Origin: Betaproteobacteria bacterium
GTDB lineage: Bacteria; Pseudomonadota; Gammaproteobacteria; Burkholderiales; Burkholderiaceae_E
DNA: 20,611 nucleotides
Direction of reading: 5' to 3'
Assembly (NCBI GenBank): GCA_009925965.1
Contig: RFPW01000016.1
Location: 1-20,611, forward strand
Shown here one piece after another: positions 7,590 to 14,511 of the stretch. The notes below the pieces were generated by a model, which saw nothing but the letters and a program-made list of their open reading frames with translations, did no database searches and was not told the origin of the DNA. Both the position numbers and the translations under genes were made by a program. Within the stretch, counting starts at the first letter, position 1, and the number at the start of each line of letters is the position of its first letter.

Positions 7590-7614
7590 GTGGGCGACGC
7601 CCCTCGCAGCCCAC
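7590..7614 (+). repeat. Stem-loop between binding-protein and permease genes
   Basis: Inverted arms GTGGGC (7590-7595) and GCCCAC (7609-7614) enclose a 13-base loop; an alternative inner pairing GGGC/GCCC is also possible. No U-run follows, so it is not a clear terminator. It sits in the only sizeable gap of the plus-strand operon, after the binding-protein gene, where such structures commonly raise the ratio of binding protein to membrane subunits. Regulation is inferred. Confidence 0.35.
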
Positions 7615-7649
7615 CATTTCCGCCTGAATTCTGCACTGGGACGGCTTGC

Positions 7650-8510
7650 ATGCTGATGGTGATTGTCTCTGGACTGGCGATTGGCGCCTTGTTTGCCGCC
7701 ACCGCTTTGTCCTACAACGTCATGTATTCGACCTCAAAGGTTCTGTCGGTCACCACCGGGCATATCGCCATGCTCGGGGGTGTCTTCGGCGCGTATGCCA
7801 TCAGCGCTTTGGGCCAGCCCTGGTGGTTGGGCTTGATCGCGGCGATCGTCGTGGGTGGATTGTTCGGCTGGTTAACGGATCTGATCGCAATCCGGCGCGT
7901 TCTTGCGCGCAGCGACGAACATCTCTGGTTGCTTAGCACGCTCGCACTGGCCACGATGGTGCAACAGGCCGTCGGGCTGTGGTGGGGGACAGAGCCCAAA
8001 CCGTTTCCGCGTCTCATTACGCAAGATTTTTCGGCGGGGATCGCGGATCAGAAATTCTGGCTTCCGATTGGGTTGGCCGCCCTCATGGCGATCGGCCTCG
8101 AGTTTTTCTATCGTCGCACCATGTACGGAAAACTCTTTCTAGCGATGTCCGAAGATGCCTTTGCCGCGCGCGCGCGGGGGGTTTCAACAGACCGAATTCG
8201 GGTGGCCTCTTACGTGATTGCCGGTAGCCTCGGGGGCCTAGCCGGTTTCGCGGCTGGGCAGCTGACTTTTGCATACTTCGCTCTCGGCCTGACGCTGACC
8301 CTCAATGGCTTCATTGCGCTGGCCGTCGGAGGACTCGGCAGCAACGTTGGCGCTTTGGTCGGTGGGCTGATGCTGGGCCTTCTGAACACCTTCGCCAGTT
8401 ATTTCTTCGGCGGCGAATATCAGCAGACGATTGCGGTCGGGCTGCTGATGGTGGTGCTCCTGGTCAAGCCCGAGGGCTTGCTCGGTGCTCAAAACGTACG
8501 CCCGGTCTGA
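7650..8510 (+). CDS. ABC transporter permease, LivH type
   Basis: An integral membrane protein of 286 residues with about eight hydrophobic segments. The start at ATG 7650 gives MLMVIVSGLAIGALFAATAL, the normal first transmembrane helix of LivH permeases. An earlier in-frame GTG at 7590 would add 20 proline-rich residues with no family counterpart. The cytoplasmic coupling loop is visible as AMSEDAFAARARGVSTDRIR followed by SLGGLAGFAAG, the conserved segment that contacts the ATPases. The C-terminus ends with LLVKPEGLLG, typical of the family. It forms the translocation pore with the LivM-type protein that starts 8 bp downstream. The ribosome site (GGGACGG) is modest. Confidence 0.93.
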   Translation: MLMVIVSGLAIGALFAATALSYNVMYSTSKVLSVTTGHIAMLGGVFGAYAISALGQPWWLGLIAAIVVGGLFGWLTDLIAIRRVLARSDEHLWLLSTLALATMVQQAVGLWWGTEPKPFPRLITQDFSAGIADQKFWLPIGLAALMAIGLEFFYRRTMYGKLFLAMSEDAFAARARGVSTDRIRVASYVIAGSLGGLAGFAAGQLTFAYFALGLTLTLNGFIALAVGGLGSNVGALVGGLMLGLLNTFASYFFGGEYQQTIAVGLLMVVLLVKPEGLLGAQNVRPV

Positions 8511-8518
8511 CGACGTCA

Positions 8519-9526
8519 ATGAACACTAAAACCCGTCTGCTTTGGATTGTGCCGGGTGCCGTCGCTGCGCTCAGTCTTCCGCTCTGGTCGAACGATCAGT
8601 ATCAGGTTCACCTTGCGGCCCTGATCTGCTGTTACTGGGTCCTCATCGCAGGACTCAACTTGGTGGTCGGCTATACAGGGCAGCTTTCGATTGGGCATGT
8701 CGGATTGCTGTCGATCGGTGCATACACTTTCGCGATTTTGGGCGGGAAATGGGGTTGGCCTGCGTTCGCGTCCGTCGCTGTGGCGGGGGCCTTATGTGGT
8801 TTGTGCGGGTTGCTGCTGGGCTTGCCCTCGCTGCGGTTGCCAGGGTTTTATTTCGCGATGGCGACGATGGCATTTGCACTGATCGTCGGGGAGTTTGTCT
8901 TGGCGCAGGGCGGGCTGACTGGTGGGGGCGTCGGATTGCCAGTCCCGGGGTTTCCGCCGCCTTTTGATACTCCCGAAGGCTTTTATTACCTTGCCGTCAT
9001 TGCGGCGGTGGTCGCGAGCGTTCTGACCTGGAATGTCGCCCGACAAATGTACGGTCGGGGGTTGATCGCCATTCGAGACAATCCGGTGACCGCGCAGGCG
9101 GTCGGCGTGCCGGTGTTCCGAGCCAAGCTCACCACATTCGTTTTCAGTGGAGTCACCGCCGGCATTGGGGGCGCTTTGTTTGGTTCGCTACAGAGCTACA
9201 TCACCCCAGACACCTTTCACTTTGAGCTGAGCCTGTTCTTTTTCGTCTGCATCATCATTGGCGGGCGTGGCAGCATTCTTGGCCCATTTTTGGGGGTGGC
9301 AGTGCTGACAGCGCTGCCGGAACTGGTGGCACCGCTGGCGAAGCTCGGCAACTTTTTCTACGGATTGTTGTTATTGCTGGTCGTGCTCGTGGTGCCCGAG
9401 GGTATCGGCCGAGTCTTCGAATTGATCGCCCAGCGCTTGCGTCCACGCAGTGCCGTGAGCGTTCCAGTTGCACCGGATCTGCCCCGACTCGCCCGCGCGA
9501 TTGCCTCGATCCAGGCCTTGAAATGA
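8519..9526 (+). CDS. ABC transporter permease, LivM type
   Basis: A 335-residue inner-membrane protein with roughly eight to ten hydrophobic segments. Signature segments are NLVVGYTGQLSIGHVGLLSIGAY, the GQxSxGH motif of LivM, and AIRDNPVTAQAVGVPVFRAK followed by SGVTAGIGGALFG, the coupling loop that docks on the ATP-binding subunits. It pairs with the LivH-type subunit just upstream (8-bp gap). Its stop overlaps the next ATPase start in ATGA, so the subunits are translationally coupled. The C-terminal tail after about residue 305 is hydrophilic and lacks the fused ATPase found in some LivM-LivG fusions. Confidence 0.95.
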   Translation: MNTKTRLLWIVPGAVAALSLPLWSNDQYQVHLAALICCYWVLIAGLNLVVGYTGQLSIGHVGLLSIGAYTFAILGGKWGWPAFASVAVAGALCGLCGLLLGLPSLRLPGFYFAMATMAFALIVGEFVLAQGGLTGGGVGLPVPGFPPPFDTPEGFYYLAVIAAVVASVLTWNVARQMYGRGLIAIRDNPVTAQAVGVPVFRAKLTTFVFSGVTAGIGGALFGSLQSYITPDTFHFELSLFFFVCIIIGGRGSILGPFLGVAVLTALPELVAPLAKLGNFFYGLLLLLVVLVVPEGIGRVFELIAQRLRPRSAVSVPVAPDLPRLARAIASIQALK

Positions 9527-10317
9527 TGCAGCAAGCCCAACCCGGTGATGCCATCGTCGCTCCGGCATCGCTGAGCGCCAGTGTGGTCAGTAAGGAGTTT
9601 GGTGCCGTCGTCGCACTCAATCAAGTGTCGCTCGAATTGCGCCCGGGTGAGATCCATGGACTCATTGGACCCAACGGCAGCGGCAAGACGACCCTGCTCA
9701 ATCTGCTGTCTGGTTATTACCAGCCGACCTCGGGTGCAATCCAGTTGCGCGGAGAGGAACTGGCGCAGGCGTCGGTGCGGCGGCGGGCCCAACTGGGTGT
9801 CGCGCGTACCTTCCAAAAACCGCGCCTGCTCGGCACGCTCAGCGTGCTGGACAATGTTGTTCTGGGGGCATGGACCCATGTTGAACCTGGATTTTTGGCG
9901 ACCGCTCTGGGTTTGCCCCAAATAGCGCGCGCCGACCGGGACTTGCTGGATCAGGCCACTGAACTCTTGCATGGCGTCGGACTTAGCCATGCGATCGAGC
10001 GGCGCGCAAACCTGCTTGAACATGCTGAACAGCGGTTTCTGGAAATCGCCCGCGGCTTGGCCATGCGCCCTGGTTTTATCCTGCTTGACGAACCCGCCGG
10101 AGGCTTGTCGAACGACGAAATCGATCATCTGGGGGGCATCATTCGAACGATCTCTGATGCTGGCATTGGGGTGCTATTGGTCGAGCACCATACGGATTTT
10201 GTATTTCGAGTCTGCGATCGGGTGACCACGCTTGATGTCGGTCGAATGATTCGCCATGGCAGGCCGCAGGATGTTCGCAACGACCCTGAAGTTATCCGGG
10301 TTTATCTGGGCGCATGA
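9523..10317 (+). CDS. ABC transporter ATP-binding protein, LivG type (atypical signature motif)
   Basis: A 264-residue ATPase. The Walker A is GPNGSGKT (49-56), the Q-loop Gln is Gln98 in RTFQKPRL, the Walker B is FILLDE (185-190), and the switch histidine is His222 in LLVEHHTDF. The normal LSGGQ-type C-loop is replaced by LLEHAEQRFLEIA (164-176), so the usual Ser-Gly-Gly is absent although the downstream LEIARGL helix is kept. The partner ATPase encoded next has a normal LSGGQ, so the importer could run with one standard and one altered ATP site. The start ATG overlaps the LivM-type stop. A second ATG three bases on is equally possible. No frameshift or other damage is seen, so the altered motif looks maintained rather than decayed. 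Confidence 0.94.
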   Translation: MMQQAQPGDAIVAPASLSASVVSKEFGAVVALNQVSLELRPGEIHGLIGPNGSGKTTLLNLLSGYYQPTSGAIQLRGEELAQASVRRRAQLGVARTFQKPRLLGTLSVLDNVVLGAWTHVEPGFLATALGLPQIARADRDLLDQATELLHGVGLSHAIERRANLLEHAEQRFLEIARGLAMRPGFILLDEPAGGLSNDEIDHLGGIIRTISDAGIGVLLVEHHTDFVFRVCDRVTTLDVGRMIRHGRPQDVRNDPEVIRVYLGA

Positions 10318-11072
10318 TGAACCTTGCATCCCCTCCCCAGGCCGGCCGACCAGAACAGATCTTGCTCGATGTGCGCGATTTGCGGGTCGCATACGGCAAA
10401 GCAGAGGTCGTTCATGGGGTTTCGTTTGATGTGCGTGCAGGCGAATTCGTCGTCATGCTCGGGCGCAATGGCGCCGGAAAGAGCACGATCCTTCATGCCA
10501 TTTCCGGCCTGGTACCCAAGCGGGGTGGGACCGTGCATTTTGCAGGCCAGGATCTAAGTCGGGTCGCACCACGAGAGACCGTTCTTGCGGGCATCGTTCA
10601 GGTGCTGGAAGGGCATCGGATCTTTCAGACGCTGACCGTTGAGGACAATCTGCTGATTGGTACATACGCCCGTGCTCCGCGTGGCGATCGAACCAAGCTC
10701 GATCGGATCTATGCGATGTTTCCCGAAATGGCCGAGCGGCGTCTCCAGCTCGCTTCGCGCCTCTCGGGCGGGCAGCAACAGATTCTGGCGGTCGCGCAAG
10801 GGGTCATTGGCGATCCGCAGTTGCTGATACTTGACGAGCCTTCTGGTGGCCTTGCACCACTGGTGATTGATCGCATTCTCGAGGTCGCCGCACAGCTTTG
10901 TGCCGCCGGGCTCGCGATCCTGCTGGTCGAACAACTGGTCGAAAAAGCGCTGCGGCACGCAAATTTTGTTTATCTGATCGAAACCGGGCGAGTAGCTGCT
11001 GCAGATTCTGCGCAAGCCATGCGCGACGGCGATTTGGTTCGGCGGGTTTATCTTGGCGGAGGGAAATCATGA
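10314..11072 (+). CDS. ABC transporter ATP-binding protein, LivF type
   Basis: A 252-residue ATPase with all standard motifs: Walker A GRNGAGKST (50-58), signature LSGGQQQ (150-156), Walker B LLILDEPSGGL (170-180), and LLVEQ, where LivF proteins normally carry Gln in place of the switch His. A short VLEGHRIF segment (98-105) stands where LivF proteins usually have VPEGRRIF. It completes the importer as the second nucleotide-binding subunit. Its start overlaps the LivG-type stop, and its stop overlaps the cyclase-family start (both ATGA), so transporter and catabolic genes are joined in one transcript. Cytoplasmic, membrane-associated through the permeases. Confidence 0.95.
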   Translation: MMNLASPPQAGRPEQILLDVRDLRVAYGKAEVVHGVSFDVRAGEFVVMLGRNGAGKSTILHAISGLVPKRGGTVHFAGQDLSRVAPRETVLAGIVQVLEGHRIFQTLTVEDNLLIGTYARAPRGDRTKLDRIYAMFPEMAERRLQLASRLSGGQQQILAVAQGVIGDPQLLILDEPSGGLAPLVIDRILEVAAQLCAAGLAILLVEQLVEKALRHANFVYLIETGRVAAADSAQAMRDGDLVRRVYLGGGKS

Positions 11073-12163
11073 CGCGTGATCACACCGAAACTGACGTCAC
11101 GGCAGAGCCTGCCGCGACTACGCGTTGGCGAAAGCGCCCACCGGGGTCCAACTGGGGAGACTTCGGCCCTGACGATCAACTCGGCCGCCTGAACTTGATC
11201 ACGCCCCAAAAGGTACGCGAGGGTATTGCAGAGGTTCGCGAGGGTCTCACCTTTTGCCTCAGTTTGCCCTTGGATTTGCCAGGTGGAAACCTGCTAAATC
11301 CAAGACGCCATCCACCGGTAATTCGTCCGACCATTCGAAATAATCGTCCGAATATGAATTATCGTCTGATGGATGACGACGCGAACCAGACCGACGTTAT
11401 CAGCGATGACCTGGTGGTCATGTACCTGCAGTATTCGACCCAGTGGGACAGCTTTGCGCATGCGGGCCAGATGTTCGATGCCAATGGCGACGGATTGCCC
11501 GAGCCGGTCTACTACAACGGCTATCAGGGGGGGTTCCATATCTTTGGTCCGAGCGATCCGGAGGATGCGGGGGTCCCCACGACCCGCGCGCCCAGGACGA
11601 CTTCGGGTGCCCGCGCGCTGGGGATCGAGAACATGGCCAGCCATGGTGTTCAGGGCCGGGGGGTGATGATCGATCTGCACGCCCACTTCGGCCGGCAGCA
11701 CCTCGCGGTGGGCTACGATCAGCTGATGCGTGTGCTCGAGCACGATGGGGTCGAGGTCGAAGCAGGCGACATGGTGTTGCTGCATACCGGATTTGCTCAG
11801 AGCCTGGTCGAAATGGCCGGGCAACCGACCCTGGAGGCCTTACACGGAACGTGTACGGCGCTAGATGGTCGCGACCAGCGCCTGTTGCAATGGATTACGG
11901 ATAGCGGTCTGGCCATTCTGGCAGCCGACAACTATGCGGTCGAGGCTCTTCCAGCGGTCAACCATGTGGGTTGTTGCGCAGCCTTACCCCTGCACGAGCA
12001 CTGCCTGTTCAAACTCGGTATCCATTTGGGCGAGATCTGGCATCTGACCCCACTCGCGAACTGGCTGCGGGCGCATGGCCGTCATCGGTTCTTGTTGACA
12101 GCGCCGCCCCTTCGTCTGCCGGGCGCCGTAGGCTCGCCAGCAACGCCGATCGCAACGGTCTGA
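11069..12163 (+). CDS. Cyclase family protein (large subfamily, metal-dependent hydrolase, PF04199 type)
   Basis: A 364-residue protein of the cyclase/kynurenine-formamidase-like family. The metal-site region is STQWDSFAH (123-131), the large-subfamily version of the GTHxDxxxH motif, followed by RGVMIDL (197-203), AGDMVLLHTG (232-241), AADNYAVE (285-292) and HEHCLFKLGIHLGEIWHL. The family hydrolyses amides, lactones or cyclic compounds; small members include kynurenine formamidase, but this larger group has few characterised enzymes. An upstream ATG at 10898 would overlap the ATPase gene by 175 bp and is rejected. The ATG at 11069 overlaps the LivF stop and has GGAGGG just upstream. It is cytoplasmic (no signal peptide) and could open a ring or hydrolyse the imported substrate. 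Confidence 0.9.
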   Translation: MTRDHTETDVTAEPAATTRWRKRPPGSNWGDFGPDDQLGRLNLITPQKVREGIAEVREGLTFCLSLPLDLPGGNLLNPRRHPPVIRPTIRNNRPNMNYRLMDDDANQTDVISDDLVVMYLQYSTQWDSFAHAGQMFDANGDGLPEPVYYNGYQGGFHIFGPSDPEDAGVPTTRAPRTTSGARALGIENMASHGVQGRGVMIDLHAHFGRQHLAVGYDQLMRVLEHDGVEVEAGDMVLLHTGFAQSLVEMAGQPTLEALHGTCTALDGRDQRLLQWITDSGLAILAADNYAVEALPAVNHVGCCAALPLHEHCLFKLGIHLGEIWHLTPLANWLRAHGRHRFLLTAPPLRLPGAVGSPATPIATV

Positions 12164-12178
12164 TGGAACGTTGGCGAC

Positions 12179-12946
12179 GTGCCCAAACCCTCTGACTCGA
12201 ACTCTGTTCAGAAAATTTGTCGGATTCTGCGGGCGCTCTCGGCGCCTGAGCCGATGCGCTTGACCGATCTCGCCACCACCACCGGGCTCAACAAATCAAC
12301 CCTGATTCGGTTGTTAGAGGGCCTGACTGAGGAGGGATTTGTCGAGCGTGCCGTCGATTCCCGTCGCTATGGCCTGGGCGATCAGGCTCTCTATCTCGGA
12401 CTCGCGATGCAGGCGAGGGCCCACCTCCGCGGGCCGGCACGTCCCTGGTTGGTCGGGCTTGCTGCCAAGTCGGGCGACACCGCACTTCTGTCGGTGCGCA
12501 GTGGGATTGAGGCGCTGTGTATTGATCGTGAATTCGGGAATTATCCAATTCAGGCGAATTATCTGGATGTTGGGAGCCGTCGGCCACTGGGTGCTGGTGC
12601 GGGAAGTCTGGCCCTGTTGGCTTGGCTGCCCGACGATGAAGTGGCGGCGATTCTCGATTCGCTCGAATCGGTTTGGGCAGCGCGGTACCCAAGGCTCAGC
12701 CGCACCTTTCTACTCGATCAGGTCGCACAGTCGCGGCATCAGGGGTTCGTGTTGTTGGTCGACGTAGTGGTCGAGCGGATGGGGGGTATTTCGATCCCTA
12801 TCTTGGGCGTCGATGGCCGCCCGGTGGGGGCGATCAGCATCGCAGCCCTCACCGAGCGTCTGAGCGCCAGGGTCGACTTGCTCCGTGAGTGGTTGGTCGA
12901 AGCAACCGCTGCACTTTCTTTCCTACCGGTGCAGAGTCTCCGATGA
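12179..12946 (+). CDS. IclR family transcriptional regulator
   Basis: A 255-residue regulator starting at GTG (12179); no in-frame ATG precedes the helix-turn-helix. The winged HTH occupies residues 8-68 (VQKICRILRAL ... LTDLATTTGLNKSTLIRLL ... GFVERAVDSRRYGLG). The IclR effector-binding domain spans about 80-250, with RRPLGAGAGSLALLAWLP and PILGVDGRPVGAISIAAL as usual landmarks. IclR proteins control aromatic and organic-acid catabolic operons as repressors or activators, with the substrate or an intermediate as effector. It lies inside the plus-strand operon, 15 bp after the cyclase gene, and its stop overlaps the thiolase start (ATGA). It would therefore be expressed with the genes it probably controls. 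The palindrome at 6237-6252 is its most likely site in this window. Confidence 0.93.
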   Translation: MPKPSDSNSVQKICRILRALSAPEPMRLTDLATTTGLNKSTLIRLLEGLTEEGFVERAVDSRRYGLGDQALYLGLAMQARAHLRGPARPWLVGLAAKSGDTALLSVRSGIEALCIDREFGNYPIQANYLDVGSRRPLGAGAGSLALLAWLPDDEVAAILDSLESVWAARYPRLSRTFLLDQVAQSRHQGFVLLVDVVVERMGGISIPILGVDGRPVGAISIAALTERLSARVDLLREWLVEATAALSFLPVQSLR

Positions 12947-14076
12947 GTTACCTGCTGGGGAGCGGCTTGACACGCTTCGGACGTCACGAGGGCCGAACGA
13001 CCCTTGATCTGATGACCGAGGCGTCGAGCGCAGCGCTGGCTGACGCGCAGCTCGAGCGCGGCGACATTGACGGTTTGATTTGCGGCTATTCGATGACGAT
13101 GCCGCATCTGATGTTGGCGACGGTGTTTGCAGAATATTTCGGGATTCGGCCAACCTATGCCCATGCAGTTCAGGTCGGTGGCGCGACCGGCTTTGCCATG
13201 GTCATGCTTGCGCATCTGCTGGTCGAGTCAGGCGCCGCCCAACGAATTTTGGTCGTTGCGGGTGAAAATCGGATGACTGGGCAGAGTCGTGATGCTGCGA
13301 TTCAGGCGCTGGCGCAGACCGGACACCCGCAATACGAGGTGCCGCTGGGGACTACGATTCCGGCTTACTACGGCTTGATCGCTTCACGGTACATGTGGGA
13401 GCACCAGGTGACCGAGGCCGACTTTGCCGAGCTGGCCGTGTTGATGCGTCGTCAGGCCGGGCGACACGAGGGCGCACAGTTTCGGGAGCCAATTTCGGTT
13501 GAGGATGTCTTGCGCTCACGCCCCATCGCGGCCCCCCTCAAAGTGCTCGACTGTTGTCCCGTATCCGATGGGGGGTGTGCCTTTGTCATCGCCCGCGAGC
13601 CTGGGCGAGGGCACAACGTAAGGATTCGTTCAGCACGTCAGATCCACACCTCACAACATGTCACCGCCGCGCCTGATCTGACGCATTTTGGTGCGGATGT
13701 CTCCAGTGGTCAGGCGCTTGCCGATGCCGGGAGGACCCTTGCGGATGTCGAATACGCGGCCATCTACGACAGCTTTACGGTGACCCTGACGTTGTTGCTC
13801 GAGGAAATCGGTTTGGCGGCCCGAGGACGTGCAGGTGCGCTGGCGCGGGACGGGTACTTCGATCGCGACGGCGCGATGCCCTTGAATTTGCATGGGGGAC
13901 TCTTGTCTTACGGGCATTGCGGTGTGGCGGGTGCGATGGCGCATCTGGCTGAGACGCACGTTCAGATGACGGGCCGTGCGCAGGACCGTCAGGTCGCCCG
14001 CGCAGGGGTCGCGCTTTTGCATGGGGACGGTGGTGTGCTGTCTTCCCATGTCAGTCTGGTGCTGGAGTCCACATGA
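12943..14076 (+). CDS. Thiolase-like protein (SCP2/lipid-transfer type) lacking the nucleophilic cysteine
   Basis: A 377-residue thiolase-fold protein. The ATG at 12943 overlaps the IclR stop; an upstream ATG at 12889 lies inside the regulator gene. Where true thiolases have a CxxG nucleophile, this has VQVGGATGFA (76-85), with no Cys. The C-terminal half keeps CCPVSDGGCAFVIA (204-217), AIYDSFTV (273-280) and LHGGLLSYGHCGVAG (316-330) with His325. Such Cys-less SCP2-type thiolases are usually encoded beside a DUF35 protein, as here. Characterised pairs of this sort include the steroid side-chain aldolase Ltp2 with the ChsH2 DUF35 domain, and BbsA/BbsB of toluene degradation. A C-C cleaving aldolase or thiolase-like step on a CoA thioester is inferred. 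Acetyl-CoA acetyltransferase activity by the classical mechanism is unlikely. Confidence 0.9.
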   Translation: MSYLLGSGLTRFGRHEGRTTLDLMTEASSAALADAQLERGDIDGLICGYSMTMPHLMLATVFAEYFGIRPTYAHAVQVGGATGFAMVMLAHLLVESGAAQRILVVAGENRMTGQSRDAAIQALAQTGHPQYEVPLGTTIPAYYGLIASRYMWEHQVTEADFAELAVLMRRQAGRHEGAQFREPISVEDVLRSRPIAAPLKVLDCCPVSDGGCAFVIAREPGRGHNVRIRSARQIHTSQHVTAAPDLTHFGADVSSGQALADAGRTLADVEYAAIYDSFTVTLTLLLEEIGLAARGRAGALARDGYFDRDGAMPLNLHGGLLSYGHCGVAGAMAHLAETHVQMTGRAQDRQVARAGVALLHGDGGVLSSHVSLVLEST

Positions 14077-14504
14077 GTGCTGATCTGGACGACTGGACGG
14101 TCGGCGCGCCACGGCTGGTTGCGCAGCGCTGTGAGGCCTGTGCTGCACGGTGGTTGTTTCGTCGCGATTTCTGTCCTCACTGCGGTTGCCAGTCACCCCA
14201 GGCACTGGCCCTGACGGGGGTGGGTATCGTTCACGCAGCCACGGTTGTTCATCGCGCGCCCGATGACGAGTTTCGGGCAATCGCACCGTATGCACTGGTC
14301 CTCGTCGAACTCGAGGAGGCAGTTCGGGTCATGGGGCACGCCCCGTTGGGTGCCGCGATTGGTGTGCGGGTCGAGGTCACCTTTGTCGAAATCGCCGGAC
14401 GCTTGCTGCCCTATTTTTGTCCAATCCCGACTGTGACTGGTCGAAGTGACCGAGGTGACCGAGGTGACCAAGGTGGCGCTTGGACTTCGCCGTCTTCTAA
14501 GTGA
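14073..14504 (+). CDS. DUF35 zinc-ribbon/OB-fold protein, partner of the thiolase-like protein
   Basis: A 143-residue protein. The N-terminal rubredoxin-like zinc ribbon has Cys20, Cys23, Cys34 and Cys37 (RCEAC ... FCPHCG), followed by an OB-fold (about 48-122) with PYALVLVELEEAVRVMGHA. DUF35 proteins bind Cys-less thiolase-fold enzymes and complete or stabilise their active sites. The ATGA overlap with the thiolase-like gene (14073-14076) supports a stoichiometric complex. The last roughly 20 residues (GRSDRGDRGDQGG then a short tail) are low-complexity and come from a 9-bp tandem repeat. They are unlikely to belong to the fold. The stop falls 7 bp before the acyl-CoA synthetase ATG. Confidence 0.9.
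   Translation: MSADLDDWTVGAPRLVAQRCEACAARWLFRRDFCPHCGCQSPQALALTGVGIVHAATVVHRAPDDEFRAIAPYALVLVELEEAVRVMGHAPLGAAIGVRVEVTFVEIAGRLLPYFCPIPTVTGRSDRGDRGDQGGAWTSPSSK
14446..14472 (+). repeat. 9-bp tandem repeat (three copies) at the DUF35/acyl-CoA synthetase junction
   Basis: Units GTGACCGAG, GTGACCGAG and GTGACCAAG lie head to tail. In the DUF35 frame they encode the Asp-Arg-Gly-rich tail. In the downstream synthetase frame they read Val-Thr-Glu repeats and offer several in-frame GTG codons. Gain or loss of a unit would keep both frames open. Confidence 0.8.
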
Positions 14505-14511
14505 GACTCTG

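Noticed and set aside
9358..10128. Long minus-strand open frame (256 codons) opposite the ATPase and permease genes
   Set aside because: It is antisense to clearly conserved coding sequence, shows no recognisable family, and is expected by chance in high-GC DNA.
10898..11068. 57-residue N-terminal extension of the cyclase-family protein
   Set aside because: It is read from inside the LivF-type gene; the ATGA overlap start at 11069 has a good GGAGGG site.
13651..14295. Minus-strand open frame opposite the thiolase/DUF35 genes
   Set aside because: Its Arg/Pro/His-rich composition is typical of an antisense shadow, with no motif and no ribosome site of note.
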